Assembly (NCBI GenBank): GCA_022819505.1
Contig: JAJEHD010000018.1
Coordinates: forward strand, 310,001 to 374,000
Length of the DNA: 64,000 nt
Origin: Acidimicrobiia bacterium
GTDB taxonomy: Bacteria; Actinomycetota; Acidimicrobiia; Acidimicrobiales; Aldehydirespiratoraceae
Direction of reading: 5' to 3'
The notes below the pieces were generated by a model that was not told where the DNA came from, did no database searches, and saw only the letters and a program-made list of their open reading frames with translations. The position numbers and the translations under genes are program-made. This document shows positions 15,836-25,223 of this stretch, piece by piece (within the stretch, counting starts at the first letter, position 1; the number at the start of each line of letters is the position of its first letter).

Positions 15836-16975
15836 GTGGCCGTCACGGAAGCGGAGGTGATCGAGGCCCTCCGACCGGTGGAGGATCCCGAGCTGCATCG
15901 CAGCATCGTCGACCTCGGCATGTACCGGGGCGTTGCCCTCGACGGAGGCCATGCCGATGTGAGCATCGCCCTCACGGTGGCAGGCTGCCCGCTGCGCAGC
16001 GAAATCCAGAGCAGGGTGACCGACGCCCTGCTGGCTCTCGACGGCGTCGCCGCGGTCACGCTGGATTTCACCGTCATGACCGACGCCGAGCGGGCCGAGC
16101 TGCGGACCAAGCTGCACGGGAACCCGGCGGCCACCGCGGGCAGCGGGCCCGCTCACGGACACGCCGAGGGCCGGGCCATCCCCTTCGCCGAACCGGGCAA
16201 CGCCACCCGCACCCTGCTGATCGCCTCGGGCAAGGGCGGGGTGGGGAAGTCGTCGGTGACCGCCAACCTGGCCATCGCCCTGGCCGCCCGGGGACGCTCG
16301 ACCGCAGTGGTGGACGCCGATGTGTGGGGGTTCTCCATACCCCGGATGCTGGGCGTGGACCGGGCCCCGGTGGTGATCGACGACATGATCGTGCCGCCCG
16401 AGGTGCACGGCGTCCGCTGCATCTCCATGGGCTTCTTCGCCCAGGAGGACCAGCCGGTGATCTGGCGGGGGCCGATGCTGCACAAGGCCCTCGAGCAGTT
16501 CCTGACCGACGTCTTCTGGGACGATCCCGACTTCCTGCTGGTGGACCTTCCGCCGGGCACCGGCGACATCTCCCTGTCGCTGGCCCAGTTCCTGCCCCGG
16601 GCAGAGGCCTATGTGGTCACCACACCCAACCCCGCGGCCCAGAAGGTGGCCCAGCGCTCGGCGTTCATGTTCACCAAGGTGAACATCGGTGTGCGAGGCG
16701 TGATCGAGAACATGTCGTGGTTCACCGGTGACGACGGCAAGCGCTACCCGCTGTTCGGCTCGGGTGGGGGCGCGGAGCTGGCCCGCCGGCTCGATGTCGA
16801 GCTGATCGGCCAGGTGCCGATGACGATCCCGCTGCGCGAGGGCAGCGACCAGGGCCGGCCCATTATGGCGGTGGATCCCGGTTCTGAGCCCTCGAGGGTG
16901 TTCGCGGCGATGGCGGACTGGATCGAGGCCCACGGCCCCACCAAGAGGACCCATCCCGAGCTGAAGATCGTCTGA
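15836..16975 (+). CDS. mrp: Mrp/ApbC iron-sulfur cluster carrier ATPase
   Basis: This 379-residue protein has an N-terminal MIP18/DUF59 domain (about 1-95, with VEDPELHRSIVDLG and AGCPLR) and a deviant Walker P-loop ATPase, GKGGVGKSS. Mrp/NBP35-type proteins carry or deliver Fe-S clusters. The switch segment DLPPGTGD and the motif NMSWFTGDD are visible. The CxxC cluster ligands of proteobacterial Mrp are absent at that last position, which is usual in actinobacterial members as far as I recall. The GTG start has no ribosome site and a -10 box 6 bases upstream. Confidence 0.92.
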   Translation: MAVTEAEVIEALRPVEDPELHRSIVDLGMYRGVALDGGHADVSIALTVAGCPLRSEIQSRVTDALLALDGVAAVTLDFTVMTDAERAELRTKLHGNPAATAGSGPAHGHAEGRAIPFAEPGNATRTLLIASGKGGVGKSSVTANLAIALAARGRSTAVVDADVWGFSIPRMLGVDRAPVVIDDMIVPPEVHGVRCISMGFFAQEDQPVIWRGPMLHKALEQFLTDVFWDDPDFLLVDLPPGTGDISLSLAQFLPRAEAYVVTTPNPAAQKVAQRSAFMFTKVNIGVRGVIENMSWFTGDDGKRYPLFGSGGGAELARRLDVELIGQVPMTIPLREGSDQGRPIMAVDPGSEPSRVFAAMADWIEAHGPTKRTHPELKIV

Positions 16976-17038
16976 GAGCCAACAGGACCGACAGCCCGCG
17001 AAGGCACACCCCAAGACCCAGCAGCCAAGGAGAAGAGC

Positions 17039-17266
17039 GTGGAGCTTCGTATCGGAATCGCCGACAATGCCCAGCCGATCACGGTGACCCTCCCCGACGG
17101 GAGCGACCGCGAGGCCGTCAAGGCGTCGGTGGAGGCCGCCCTCGGAGGTGAGGCTGCGGTGCTGTGGCTGACCGACGACAAGGGCCGGGAGATCGCGGTG
17201 GCGTCGTCGCGCCTGACCCACGTGGAGATGGGTCCGCCCGGCTCCAACCCCATCGGGTTCGGCTGA
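17039..17266 (+). CDS. DUF3107 family protein
   Basis: This 75-residue protein matches DUF3107, a small actinobacterial family of unknown function. Typical features are the start MELRIGIADNAQPITV and the end GFG, with two predicted strand-rich halves. The GTG start follows AAGGAGAAGA, one of the best ribosome sites in the region. It sits between mrp and a PdtaS-like kinase, all on the plus strand. Strong translation signals suggest abundant expression. Confidence 0.85.
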   Translation: MELRIGIADNAQPITVTLPDGSDREAVKASVEAALGGEAAVLWLTDDKGREIAVASSRLTHVEMGPPGSNPIGFG

Positions 17267-17294
17267 GAAACCGGGCGGCTTAGGAGCGGCACCG

Positions 17295-18893
17295 GTGGTC
17301 GGTCTCGCGGAGTTGGCCCGGGCCGGAACCGCGCTCGACGAGCGCTCCATCGACCATCTGCACCGGCTCGTCGCCTCGTGGGCGCCGCTCGCCGACCTGT
17401 CCTTCGGCGACCTGCTGCTGTACGCGCCCTGCACCGGCGGGTTCGATCCGGCCACGGTCGCCGTTGGCGACGACGGGGAGCCGGGTCGGTCCGCCACCAG
17501 TTCCGACGGCGACTTCGTGGTGTTGGCCCACGCTCGGGCCAACACCGGCCCCACGGTCCATCTCGTCGACCCGGTTGGCGCCCTCGTGCAGGGCCCGGCG
17601 TCGGCGTGGCTCCGTGCTGCGATCGACGACGGCCAGGCGGGTGAGGCGGAGATAGCCGAGGCCGGCTCCCATTCCGCCATCGGCGACGACACGGTTGTGG
17701 AGGAGGGCAGCCTGCCGCTGCGCGACCGGCGCCGGGTGGTGGACTACGTGCCGGTGCGCTGCGGAGACGTGCCGGTGGCGGTGCTGGCCCGCGAGGCCGC
17801 TCCGGCCCCGATCCGCCACGAGAACCCGCTGGAGACCATCTACCGCGGCCTGTACGCCCGCTTCGCCCAGATGATCGCGGACGGCGCCTTCCCCTACGAC
17901 TGGGTCGAGCGGGTGGGCGAGTTCCGCGAGCCCCGCGTCGGTGACGGCGTGATGGTGCTCGACCGCGAGGGCCGTATCAGCTACGCCTCGCCCAATGCCC
18001 GCAGTGCCCTTCACCGTCTGGGCGTGATGCGTCCGGTGCCGGGATGCCGCTTGGGCGACCTCGGGCTCGACGACACCGTCGTCCGGCGCTCGTTCTGGCG
18101 GCGGCGCTCCACGGTGGCCGAGTTCACCGCCGGTCAGGGGATCGTGGTGGTGATGCGGGCCTACCCGCTGGTGGCCAGTGACCGCGTCAGCGGAGCGGTC
18201 GCGCTGCTGCGGGACGTGTCGGAGCTGCGCCACCACGACCAGCTGCTGCTGTCGAAGGACGCCACCATCCGCGAGATCCACCACCGGGTCAAGAACAACC
18301 TCCAGACGGTCAGCTCGCTCCTCCAACTCCAGGCCCGCCGCCTGGCCAGCCCGGAGGCCAAAGTGGCGGTGGAGAGCTCGGTGAGGCGCATCTCGTCCAT
18401 CGCCATGGTGCATGAGCACCTGTCCCTCGACACCACCTCGGACCTCGACTTCGACGAGATCGTGGGCCCGCTGCTGCGCCTGGTCGAGGAGGGGCTGGCC
18501 CCGGCTGGACGTCCGCTGAGGATACGGGTGGAGGGCACTGTCGGCGAGATCGACGGCGAGACGGCGATGCCGCTGGCGGTGGTGCTGGTTGAGCTGGTGC
18601 AGAACGCCTTCCAGCACGCCGGCCCGCCGGCCGGCCCGGCCCAGCTGGTCGAGGTGCGCTTCGCCGGCACCGCCACGACGCTGACCATGCGGATAAAGGA
18701 CGACGGTCCGGGGGTGCCCGACCGCTTCTCGCTGGATCGTGACGCCGGGCTCGGCCTCACCATCGTGCGCAGCTTCGTGGTGCACGACCTCGGCGGCTCG
18801 ATCACCATCAAGGCCGCATCGGACGAGCCGCCCCGCGGCACCGTGATCGACATCTCGGTCCCGCGCCGCCCCGCCACCGCACCGATCGGCTAG
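17295..18893 (+). CDS. pdtaS: Sensor histidine kinase, PdtaS-like (HisKA_2)
   Basis: This 532-residue protein has no membrane helix, so it is a cytosolic sensor. The N-terminal half resembles GAF (about 1-150) and PAS (about 205-310) domains. The HisKA_2 motif EIHHRVKNNLQT carries the phosphoacceptor at His329 or His330. The ATPase domain has ELVQNAFQHA (N box), DDGPGVP (G1) and GLGLTIV (G2). This architecture matches mycobacterial PdtaS, which signals to the ANTAR antiterminator PdtaR. No response regulator gene lies next to it here. The GTG start is the first in the frame and 28 bases after the DUF3107 gene. Confidence 0.88.
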   Translation: MVGLAELARAGTALDERSIDHLHRLVASWAPLADLSFGDLLLYAPCTGGFDPATVAVGDDGEPGRSATSSDGDFVVLAHARANTGPTVHLVDPVGALVQGPASAWLRAAIDDGQAGEAEIAEAGSHSAIGDDTVVEEGSLPLRDRRRVVDYVPVRCGDVPVAVLAREAAPAPIRHENPLETIYRGLYARFAQMIADGAFPYDWVERVGEFREPRVGDGVMVLDREGRISYASPNARSALHRLGVMRPVPGCRLGDLGLDDTVVRRSFWRRRSTVAEFTAGQGIVVVMRAYPLVASDRVSGAVALLRDVSELRHHDQLLLSKDATIREIHHRVKNNLQTVSSLLQLQARRLASPEAKVAVESSVRRISSIAMVHEHLSLDTTSDLDFDEIVGPLLRLVEEGLAPAGRPLRIRVEGTVGEIDGETAMPLAVVLVELVQNAFQHAGPPAGPAQLVEVRFAGTATTLTMRIKDDGPGVPDRFSLDRDAGLGLTIVRSFVVHDLGGSITIKAASDEPPRGTVIDISVPRRPATAPIG

Positions 18894-18903
18894 CTGTTGG
18901 ATC

Positions 18904-20541
18904 CTAGGCGCTGCGTGCTTGGGCGGCCTTGTCCAGGCCGAGTTCGGAGATTGACTGCTCGCGCATCTTGAACTTCTGGATCTTGCCGGTGATGGTCATC
19001 GGGAAGGCGTCGGTGAACTTGATGTAGTGGGGGACCTTGTAGTGGGCGATGGTGCCCCGGCAGAAGGCCTTGATGTCTGCGGCGGTGGTGTCGGCTCCGT
19101 CCCGGAGCTGGACCCAGGCCATCACCTGCTCGCCGTAGCGCTCGTCGGGCACCCCGATCACCTGGACCTCCACGACGTCGGGATGGGTGTACAGGAACTC
19201 CTCGATCTCGCGGGGGTACACGTTCTCGCCGCCGCGGATGATCATGTCCTTGATACGCCCGACGATGTTCACGTAGCCCTCGCCGTCCATCACGGCCAGG
19301 TCCCCGGTGTGCATCCAGCCGTCGGCATCGATGACCTCGGCCGTGCGCTCCGGGTCGTTCCAGTAGCCCAGCATCACCGAGTAGCCCCGGGTCAGGAACT
19401 CCCCGCTGGTGCCGCGGGGGACGGTCCGGCCGGTCTCGGGGTCGACGATCCGGATCTCCACATGGGGATGGACCCGCCCCACGGTGGTCACCCTCTTCTC
19501 CAGGGGGTCGTCGGCCGAGGTCTGGGTGGACACCGGGGAGGTCTCGGTCATGCCGTAGGCGATGGTCACCTCGCTCATGTTCATCTGGTCCACCACCTGG
19601 CGCATCACCTCGATCGGGCACGGCGAGCCGGCCATGATCCCGGTCCTCAGCGACGACAGGTCATAGCTGTCGAGGTTGGGGTCGCCCAGCTCCGCGATGA
19701 ACATCGTCGGGACCCCGTACAGGCTGGTGCAGCGCTCTGAGGACACGGCCCGCAGCGTGGCCGCCGGGTCGAATCCCGCGGCAGGGATCACCATGGCTGA
19801 GCCGTGGGTGGTGCAGGCCAGGTTGCCCAGCACCATCCCGAAGCAGTGGTAGAAGGGCACCGGGATGCACACCCGGTCCGCTGCGGTGTACTTGCAGGCC
19901 TCTCCGATGAACAGTCCGTTGTTCAGGATGTTGCGATGGCTCAGCGTCGCGCCCTTGGGAAAGCCGGTCGTGCCGCTGGTGTACTGGATGTTGATGGGAT
20001 CGTCGGGCTGGAGCCGTGCGGTCCGCTCCTCCAGCTGCTCGACCGGCACGGCGCCGGCGGCTTCCAGCAGCTCGGCCCAGTCAGAGGTGTGGAGGTAGAC
20101 CACCCGTTCGGCCGGCACCCGGTCCCAGACGTCTTCGATCATCGACCGGTAGTCGCTGGTCAGGAAGGACTTCACCGCCGCCAGCACCGAGATCTGTGAC
20201 TGGTTGAGCACGTACTCGAGCTCAGAGGACCGGTAGGCCGGGTTGATCGTCACCAGGATCGCCCCGATCCGGGCGGTGGCGTACTGGACCAGCACCCATT
20301 CGGCATAGTTGGGACTCCAGATGCCGACCCGGTCGCCCTTGGCCACCCCGATGGCCATCAGGCCCCGCGCCAGGTGGTCGACCTCGGCCGCGAACTCGGT
20401 GTAGGTGTAGCGCAGCCCCTGCTCGACGGACACCAGGGCATCACGGTCACCATGAGCGGCGACGGTGCGGGCCAGGTTCTGCGGGATCGTCTCGTCCAGG
20501 AGGGGAACGCTTGCCGATCCCGAGGCGGCTGACATCTGCAT
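18904..20541 (-). CDS. AMP-binding acyl-CoA synthetase (FadD-like)
   Basis: This 545-residue member of the ANL superfamily activates a carboxylic acid to an acyl-AMP and then a CoA thioester. The P-loop-like motif [18 protein letters not shown] is complete. The adenylation hinge region is [27 protein letters not shown], and the C-terminal catalytic Lys lies in TGKIQKFKM. Length and motifs fit medium/long-chain acyl-CoA synthetases, and the chain length preferred cannot be told. A start six bases later (MSAAS) is also possible. It diverges from the GDPD gene. Confidence 0.9.
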   Translation of the reverse strand: MQMSAASGSASVPLLDETIPQNLARTVAAHGDRDALVSVEQGLRYTYTEFAAEVDHLARGLMAIGVAKGDRVGIWSPNYAEWVLVQYATARIGAILVTINPAYRSSELEYVLNQSQISVLAAVKSFLTSDYRSMIEDVWDRVPAERVVYLHTSDWAELLEAAGAVPVEQLEERTARLQPDDPINIQYTSGTTGFPKGATLSHRNILNNGLFIGEACKYTAADRVCIPVPFYHCFGMVLGNLACTTHGSAMVIPAAGFDPAATLRAVSSERCTSLYGVPTMFIAELGDPNLDSYDLSSLRTGIMAGSPCPIEVMRQVVDQMNMSEVTIAYGMTETSPVSTQTSADDPLEKRVTTVGRVHPHVEIRIVDPETGRTVPRGTSGEFLTRGYSVMLGYWNDPERTAEVIDADGWMHTGDLAVMDGEGYVNIVGRIKDMIIRGGENVYPREIEEFLYTHPDVVEVQVIGVPDERYGEQVMAWVQLRDGADTTAADIKAFCRGTIAHYKVPHYIKFTDAFPMTITGKIQKFKMREQSISELGLDKAAQARSA

Positions 20542-20628
20542 GGGGCGACCTCGCCAGGAGGTGGTTGTCGTAGCAAGTGAGATCGTAGGTGCAGGCCGGG
20601 TCCGGCGTCCGACTCGCGCGGTTCGCAG

Positions 20629-21333
20629 ATGTCTGCGAGACTGGCCGCCGTGGCAGCGGTGATCGCGCATCGGGGGGCGAGCCAGGCCGCGCCCGAGAAC
20701 ACGGTGGAAGCGTTCCGGCTGGCCCGCGACCTCGGCGCCGACTGGGTGGAGCTCGACGTGCGGCGCACCTCCGACGGCGTAGCGGTGGTCCATCACGACG
20801 CCCACCTGGCCGACGGCCGGCGCATCGCCACGATGCACGCCGGCGAGCTGCCCGGCTACGTGCCCAGCCTGGCCGAGGCCCTCGAGGCCTGCGAGGGCAT
20901 GGGCGTGCACCTCGAGATCAAGAACCTGCCCGACGATCCCGACTACGACCGCGACAACCTCGTCGCCGACGCGGTCGCCGGCCTCATCGCTGCCTACCTG
21001 GGTCCCGAGCGGGCGGTGGTGTCGTCGTTCAACGTGGACGCCGCGGACGCGGTGCGGGCCGTCGATCCAACGATCCCCACGGCTCTGGTGTGCGGGATCG
21101 TCCAGCCCGTCCAGGCGGTGGCCCGGGCCACGGCCCACAATATGGCCGCGGTGCACCCGTTCGACGCCATGTGCGATTCGGCGTTCGTGCGCCGGGCCCA
21201 CGATGCCGGCCTGGCCGTGAACGCGTGGACCATCAACCATGCCGAGCGCATGGCGGAACTGGTGGCCATGGGCGTCGACGGGCTCATCACCGACGTGCCC
21301 GACATCGCCCGAGCCGTCATCGACGCGGCCTGA
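20629..21333 (+). CDS. Glycerophosphodiester phosphodiesterase
   Basis: This 234-residue TIM-barrel enzyme hydrolyses glycerophosphodiesters to glycerol 3-phosphate and an alcohol. It shows [33 protein letters not shown] and LEIKN, which provide the catalytic His pair and the metal-binding Glu/Asp. No signal peptide is seen, so it is likely the cytosolic UgpQ type. A GTG at 20650 is an alternative start: it places the barrel strand at the N terminus and has GAGACT 7 bases upstream. The ATG was kept as the outer limit. Confidence 0.88.
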   Translation: MSARLAAVAAVIAHRGASQAAPENTVEAFRLARDLGADWVELDVRRTSDGVAVVHHDAHLADGRRIATMHAGELPGYVPSLAEALEACEGMGVHLEIKNLPDDPDYDRDNLVADAVAGLIAAYLGPERAVVSSFNVDAADAVRAVDPTIPTALVCGIVQPVQAVARATAHNMAAVHPFDAMCDSAFVRRAHDAGLAVNAWTINHAERMAELVAMGVDGLITDVPDIARAVIDAA

Positions 21334-21341
21334 TCGGATTC

Positions 21342-22253
21342 TCAGGGCAGGACTAGTCGCAGAGCCTCGGGTGCCCAGCGGATCCTGAGCCGGGGAGCGG
21401 CGCCGAGGTGGTCGCCGTCGACCTGGTACTCCACGGGCGGGTCGGCGGTGACCGTCAGATCCCGCAGTCCCGCGTGGAATGTGGTCTGCGGCATGTCTCG
21501 CACGTCGCCCTCGCCCAAAGCCCGGAGACCCACCGGGACCATCCGGTGCAGCGCCAGGCTGGGGAAGGTCACCGCCACCAGCGGCTCGTCCAGCCCGATG
21601 CCGGGCGCCAGGTCGAAGCTGCGACTCCCCAGGTAGGTGTAGGGGTTGGCGTTGAGCACGATCGTGAACAGGCTCTCGGCCAGGGTCTCGCCGTCGGCCC
21701 GCTCCACTCGCATCGGCGGCCGGCGCCGGTGAGCCCGGTGCAGCCATGTGGTCGCGGTCGCGTAGATGAACAACGGATGCCCGGCCCAGCGTTTCCATGG
21801 TCCGCGGCTCTCGACCTGCTCCACCACCGCCGCGTCGAAGCCGATGCCGCAGTGGAACAGGAAGTAGCGCCCGTCGACGGCTCCCAGCCCGATCCGGGCG
21901 ACAGCGCCGCGGTCGAGGGCGTCTAGGAGTTGGCCGGCGGCGTCGATCGGGTCGTCGGGCAGGCCGATGATCCGGGCGAACACGTTGGTGCTTCCCCCCG
22001 GCAGGGCGGCCAGGGCGGTGTCCGTGCCGGCCAGTCCGTTGGCGGCCTCGTTGAGGGTGCCGTCGCCGCCGAGCACCACCACCACGTCGGCTCCCTCCGA
22101 GGCGGCGGAGCGGGCCAGCCGGGTGGCGTGACCCCGCCGGGCGGTCTCGGCCAGCGTCACGTCGTGGTCGGCCGACAGCGCCTTCTGGATCACCACCCGC
22201 CGCCGCCCGGTCACCGACGACGCAGCCGAGTTCACCAGCAGCAGGACCCTCAC
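21342..22253 (-). CDS. Diacylglycerol/lipid kinase family protein
   Basis: This 303-residue protein belongs to the DAGK catalytic (YegS/LCB5) family. It phosphorylates a lipid hydroxyl, such as that of diacylglycerol or a related lipid. Near the N terminus is [10 protein letters not shown], and the nucleotide-binding loop is [15 protein letters not shown] with [10 protein letters not shown]. The GTG at 22253 begins the first beta strand, and longer versions of the frame add residues unlike the family. It is convergent with the GDPD gene, with 8 bases between stops, which fits a role in membrane lipid turnover without proving one. Confidence 0.85.
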   Translation of the reverse strand: MRVLLLVNSAASSVTGRRRVVIQKALSADHDVTLAETARRGHATRLARSAASEGADVVVVLGGDGTLNEAANGLAGTDTALAALPGGSTNVFARIIGLPDDPIDAAGQLLDALDRGAVARIGLGAVDGRYFLFHCGIGFDAAVVEQVESRGPWKRWAGHPLFIYATATTWLHRAHRRRPPMRVERADGETLAESLFTIVLNANPYTYLGSRSFDLAPGIGLDEPLVAVTFPSLALHRMVPVGLRALGEGDVRDMPQTTFHAGLRDLTVTADPPVEYQVDGDHLGAAPRLRIRWAPEALRLVLP

Positions 22254-22377
22254 CGGCCCAGTCTGTCCGCTCGCCCGGCCGGCCGCGCCCGCCGTGGCCC
22301 ATCGCAGGGCTAGGAACCGCGAAGTTTGTGGCTCAGTCGGGTTCGTTTCTGGCCGGGCGCTGGCACAATTGGCGCCC

Positions 22378-23157
22378 ATGAAGGTTGTCGTCTGCGTGAA
22401 GCAGATCCCCGATCCCGCCGACCCCGGCGCGCTGGACCCCGGCACCAAGACGCTGCGGCGCGATGTGAAGCTCATCCTCGACGAGTCCGACTCCTACGGG
22501 GTGGAGATGGCCCTGCAGCTGGTGGACACCGCCGGCGAGGGCTCCGTGCACCTGGTGTCGATGGTGCCCAACGACGAGGTGAGCGGCTTGCGCACCGCGC
22601 TGGCCATGGGCGCCGACTCGGCCACCCTTGTCAGCGACGAGGTGCTGGCCGGCTCCGACGCCCTGGGCACGGCCCGAGTGCTGGCCGCGGCCATCGAGCG
22701 GGCCGAGCCCGATCTGGTGCTGGCCGCCACCGAGTCCAGCGACGGCTACACCGGCGTCGTCCCTGCCCAGGTGGCCGAACTGCTGGCCCTGCCTTCGGTG
22801 ACGTTCGCCAAGGAGATCGCCATCGACGGCGGCACCGCTACCGTCCGGCGCCAGACCGAGGCCGGCGCCGACCTGGTCGAGTGCCCGCTGCCTGCGGTGG
22901 TGTCGGTCACCGCCGGGGTGGTCGAGCCCCGCTACCCGTCATTCAGGGGCATCATGCAGGCCAAGAACAAGCCGGTCGACAATCTGAAGGTCGCTGACCT
23001 CGGCATCGCCGCCGAGCAGGTGGGCTGGGCCGGGGCGGGCCAGGAGATCACCGACATCGCCGACGCTCCCGAGAGGGCCGCGGGCGAGGTTGTCGTGGAC
23101 GAGGGCGACGCCCACGAGCGCATCGTCGCCTTCCTCGACGACCTCAAGGTCATCTAG
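22378..23157 (+). CDS. etfB: Electron transfer flavoprotein beta subunit
   Basis: This 259-residue protein forms the small subunit of ETF. ETF collects electrons from acyl-CoA dehydrogenases and passes them to the membrane quinone pool through ETF-QO. The opening MKVVVCVKQIPDP and the AMP-site region ATESSDGYTGVVPAQVAE are typical, as is the recognition-loop area EPRYPSFRGIMQAKNKP. A CACAAT box 8 bases upstream may be its -10. Nine bases separate it from etfA, so the two are co-transcribed. Confidence 0.93.
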   Translation: MKVVVCVKQIPDPADPGALDPGTKTLRRDVKLILDESDSYGVEMALQLVDTAGEGSVHLVSMVPNDEVSGLRTALAMGADSATLVSDEVLAGSDALGTARVLAAAIERAEPDLVLAATESSDGYTGVVPAQVAELLALPSVTFAKEIAIDGGTATVRRQTEAGADLVECPLPAVVSVTAGVVEPRYPSFRGIMQAKNKPVDNLKVADLGIAAEQVGWAGAGQEITDIADAPERAAGEVVVDEGDAHERIVAFLDDLKVI

Positions 23158-23166
23158 GAGGCAACC

Positions 23167-24138
23167 ATGGCATTGGACAAGATCTGGGTTTATTGCGAGG
23201 CCGGCCCCGAGGGTGTGGCCACCATCACCCTCGAGATGCTGGCCAAAGCCCGCGAGGTGGCCGGCACCGTCGAGGTGTTCTGCGGCACCGACGGCGCGGT
23301 CTGCGCCGCTGAGCTCGGCGACCACGGCGCCACCGCGGTGTACTCCACCGGCGACCTGGGCGGTCGCATGCAGGGCGTATCGGTCGCCTCGGCGGTGGCC
23401 GCGGCCCTCTCCTCCGGCAGTGTGGCCGCGCCCGACGCCTTCCTGCTGGGAACCACCTACGACGGCCGCGACGTGGCCGCCCGGCTGTCGGTGAAGCTCG
23501 ATGCCAGCGTGCTGTCGAACGTGGTCGACCTGCGCCTCGACGGCGACCGCCTGGTCGGGGTGGAGCCGGTGTTCGGGGGCACGCTCAACGTGACCTCGCG
23601 GTTCACCGACGGCGGACCCGACATCTGGTTGGTGCGCCCGAAGTCGTTCGAGCCCTCGGCGGTGGGCGGACCACCGGCGGCGGTGGTGGACCTGCCGGTG
23701 CCCGAGCTGGGCGCGGCCGGAGCCGCGGTGGTGCTGGACCGCTTCACCGAGGAGTCCGAGGGCCCCAAGCTCGACGAGGCCGCCATCGTGGTCTCCGGCG
23801 GGCGGGGGCTCGGCTCGGCGGAGGCGTACTCCATGATCGAGCAGCTGGCCAAGGAGCTCGGGGCCGCGCCGGGAGCCAGCCGGGCCATCGTCGACGCCGG
23901 CTGGGTCCCCTACAGCTACCAGGTCGGCCAGACCGGCAAGGTGGTCAAGCCCACCGTCTACATCGCCTGCGGCATCTCGGGCGCCACCCAGCACCTGGTG
24001 GGCATGAAGGGATCGAAGAACATCATCGCCATCAACAAGGACTCCGAGGCGCCCATCTTCGCGGTGGCCGACCTCGGCATCGTCGGCGACGTCCACAAGG
24101 TGGTCCCCAAGCTCACCGAGGCCCTGGAAGGCCGCTAG
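23167..24138 (+). CDS. etfA: Electron transfer flavoprotein alpha subunit
   Basis: This 323-residue protein is the FAD-binding ETF subunit. The C-terminal FAD domain has [38 protein letters not shown] and [20 protein letters not shown], all canonical. AGGAGG sits 8 bases before the ATG. With etfB it supports beta-oxidation or choline-type dehydrogenases. The acyl-CoA synthetase and MaoC genes elsewhere in the window fit an organism that degrades fatty acids. Confidence 0.95.
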   Translation: MALDKIWVYCEAGPEGVATITLEMLAKAREVAGTVEVFCGTDGAVCAAELGDHGATAVYSTGDLGGRMQGVSVASAVAAALSSGSVAAPDAFLLGTTYDGRDVAARLSVKLDASVLSNVVDLRLDGDRLVGVEPVFGGTLNVTSRFTDGGPDIWLVRPKSFEPSAVGGPPAAVVDLPVPELGAAGAAVVLDRFTEESEGPKLDEAAIVVSGGRGLGSAEAYSMIEQLAKELGAAPGASRAIVDAGWVPYSYQVGQTGKVVKPTVYIACGISGATQHLVGMKGSKNIIAINKDSEAPIFAVADLGIVGDVHKVVPKLTEALEGR

Positions 24139-24160
24139 CCGGCAGCACGCCCCCGCCGTT

Positions 24161-25210
24161 TCAGGTCCGCAGCCGGGAGGCGCTCACTTCCCTCATGCGG
24201 GCCAGCACGTCCACGCCCAGTTGGCGCCAGACGTGCAGCAGGTCCACCAGAACCCAGTTCTCACGGATCAGCAGCGTCTCCGCGCCGGTGGATGCGTCGC
24301 GGCAGCGTTCGACCCGCCAGAAATCGAGGCTTCGCATGTCCAGCCGCTGGCCGGCCGGAGCGATGCCGAGCCAGCCGTCGCCGGTGAGGGTCATGTGCAT
24401 GCCCGGCCATGCCGTGACCGCGACGTAGTCGCCGTCCGCGAAGAAGCTGTGCTCGCCGTGGTAGCCCCCGCCGCGGTCGGGCATGGCCGCCAGGAACGGG
24501 ATCTGGTGCCACCGGCGGAATCCCTCGACGCCGCGAGCGGTCCCGATGCCGGCCGGTCCGTACCAGCTGAACCTGGGATGCCACCAGTGCTCCAGGTTCA
24601 TGGCCTCGACTGGCTCGGCCGGGTGCTTCACCATGTCGCTGAGCATCCCGACCACGTGTCGCAGGCTCGCCTCCGAACGGGCGTCGTCGCGTGGGCCGGC
24701 CACGAGCCCGTCGTTGGGGGCGGGGCCCGGGACGTGCCACTCGCGTCCTAGCGACGGCCCCATCGGCCACGCACCCGACTGCATCATCAGCTCGGGCAGG
24801 TCCCAGAGGGCCTGCATCTCGACGATCCGCCCGTCGGCGAAGCGGTAGTACTCGTGGAACCTCATGGCGGCCTGCTGCCCCGAGGGAGGGATGTCACAGA
24901 ACGGCCTGAGGAAGGCGCCGGTGTAGTGCCCGCAGCAGCCAACCCAGGAGTTGCCGTGAGGGTCGGGCCCCGCCATCACGATCGTGTCGCGCCGCTCCAG
25001 GTCGGGCATGGCCCGGCGCAGGGGCTCGAGCGCCTCGCCCAGCAGTCCCTCGAAGCCGTCGAGATCCTCGAAGGGGTGGGCCAGATGAACCTCCGCATCG
25101 GGAGTGAACGCCGCTTCGAGGGCGGACCTGACCCTGTCGCCGTGGTAGTCGTACAGAGCGGCCCGCAGCGGGGCCAGCAGGGCCTTGTTGCTGCTGTGGG
25201 GGTCGCTCAC
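24161..25210 (-). CDS. Tandem SnoaL-like (NTF2 fold) protein, paralogue 1
   Basis: This 349-residue protein is built from two SnoaL/NTF2-like domains. Domain 1 is about 10-155 (with FTPDAEVHLAHPF and FHEYYRFADGRIVEMQALWD) and domain 2 about 185-335 (with HPRFSWYGPAGIGTARGVEGF and ENWVLVDLLHVW). SnoaL-type domains can act as cyclases, isomerases or hydratases, or simply bind small molecules. No catalytic role is provable here. It is the last gene of the ABC-transporter operon, 13 bases after the MetE-like gene. Two other genes in the cluster (27574-28626 and 34609-35577) share the layout and the WV-hydrophobic-D motif near the C terminus. Confidence 0.75.
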   Translation of the reverse strand: MSDPHSSNKALLAPLRAALYDYHGDRVRSALEAAFTPDAEVHLAHPFEDLDGFEGLLGEALEPLRRAMPDLERRDTIVMAGPDPHGNSWVGCCGHYTGAFLRPFCDIPPSGQQAAMRFHEYYRFADGRIVEMQALWDLPELMMQSGAWPMGPSLGREWHVPGPAPNDGLVAGPRDDARSEASLRHVVGMLSDMVKHPAEPVEAMNLEHWWHPRFSWYGPAGIGTARGVEGFRRWHQIPFLAAMPDRGGGYHGEHSFFADGDYVAVTAWPGMHMTLTGDGWLGIAPAGQRLDMRSLDFWRVERCRDASTGAETLLIRENWVLVDLLHVWRQLGVDVLARMREVSASRLRT

Positions 25211-25223
25211 GGTCCGTCCGGCC

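Noticed and set aside
15743..17692. Very long open frame on the minus strand opposite mrp, the DUF3107 gene and pdtaS
   Set aside because: It is low-complexity, His/Arg/Gly-rich and antisense to three well-supported genes. Long stop-free antisense frames are expected at this GC content. Only its 3' part (15266-15742) is a real histidine phosphatase.
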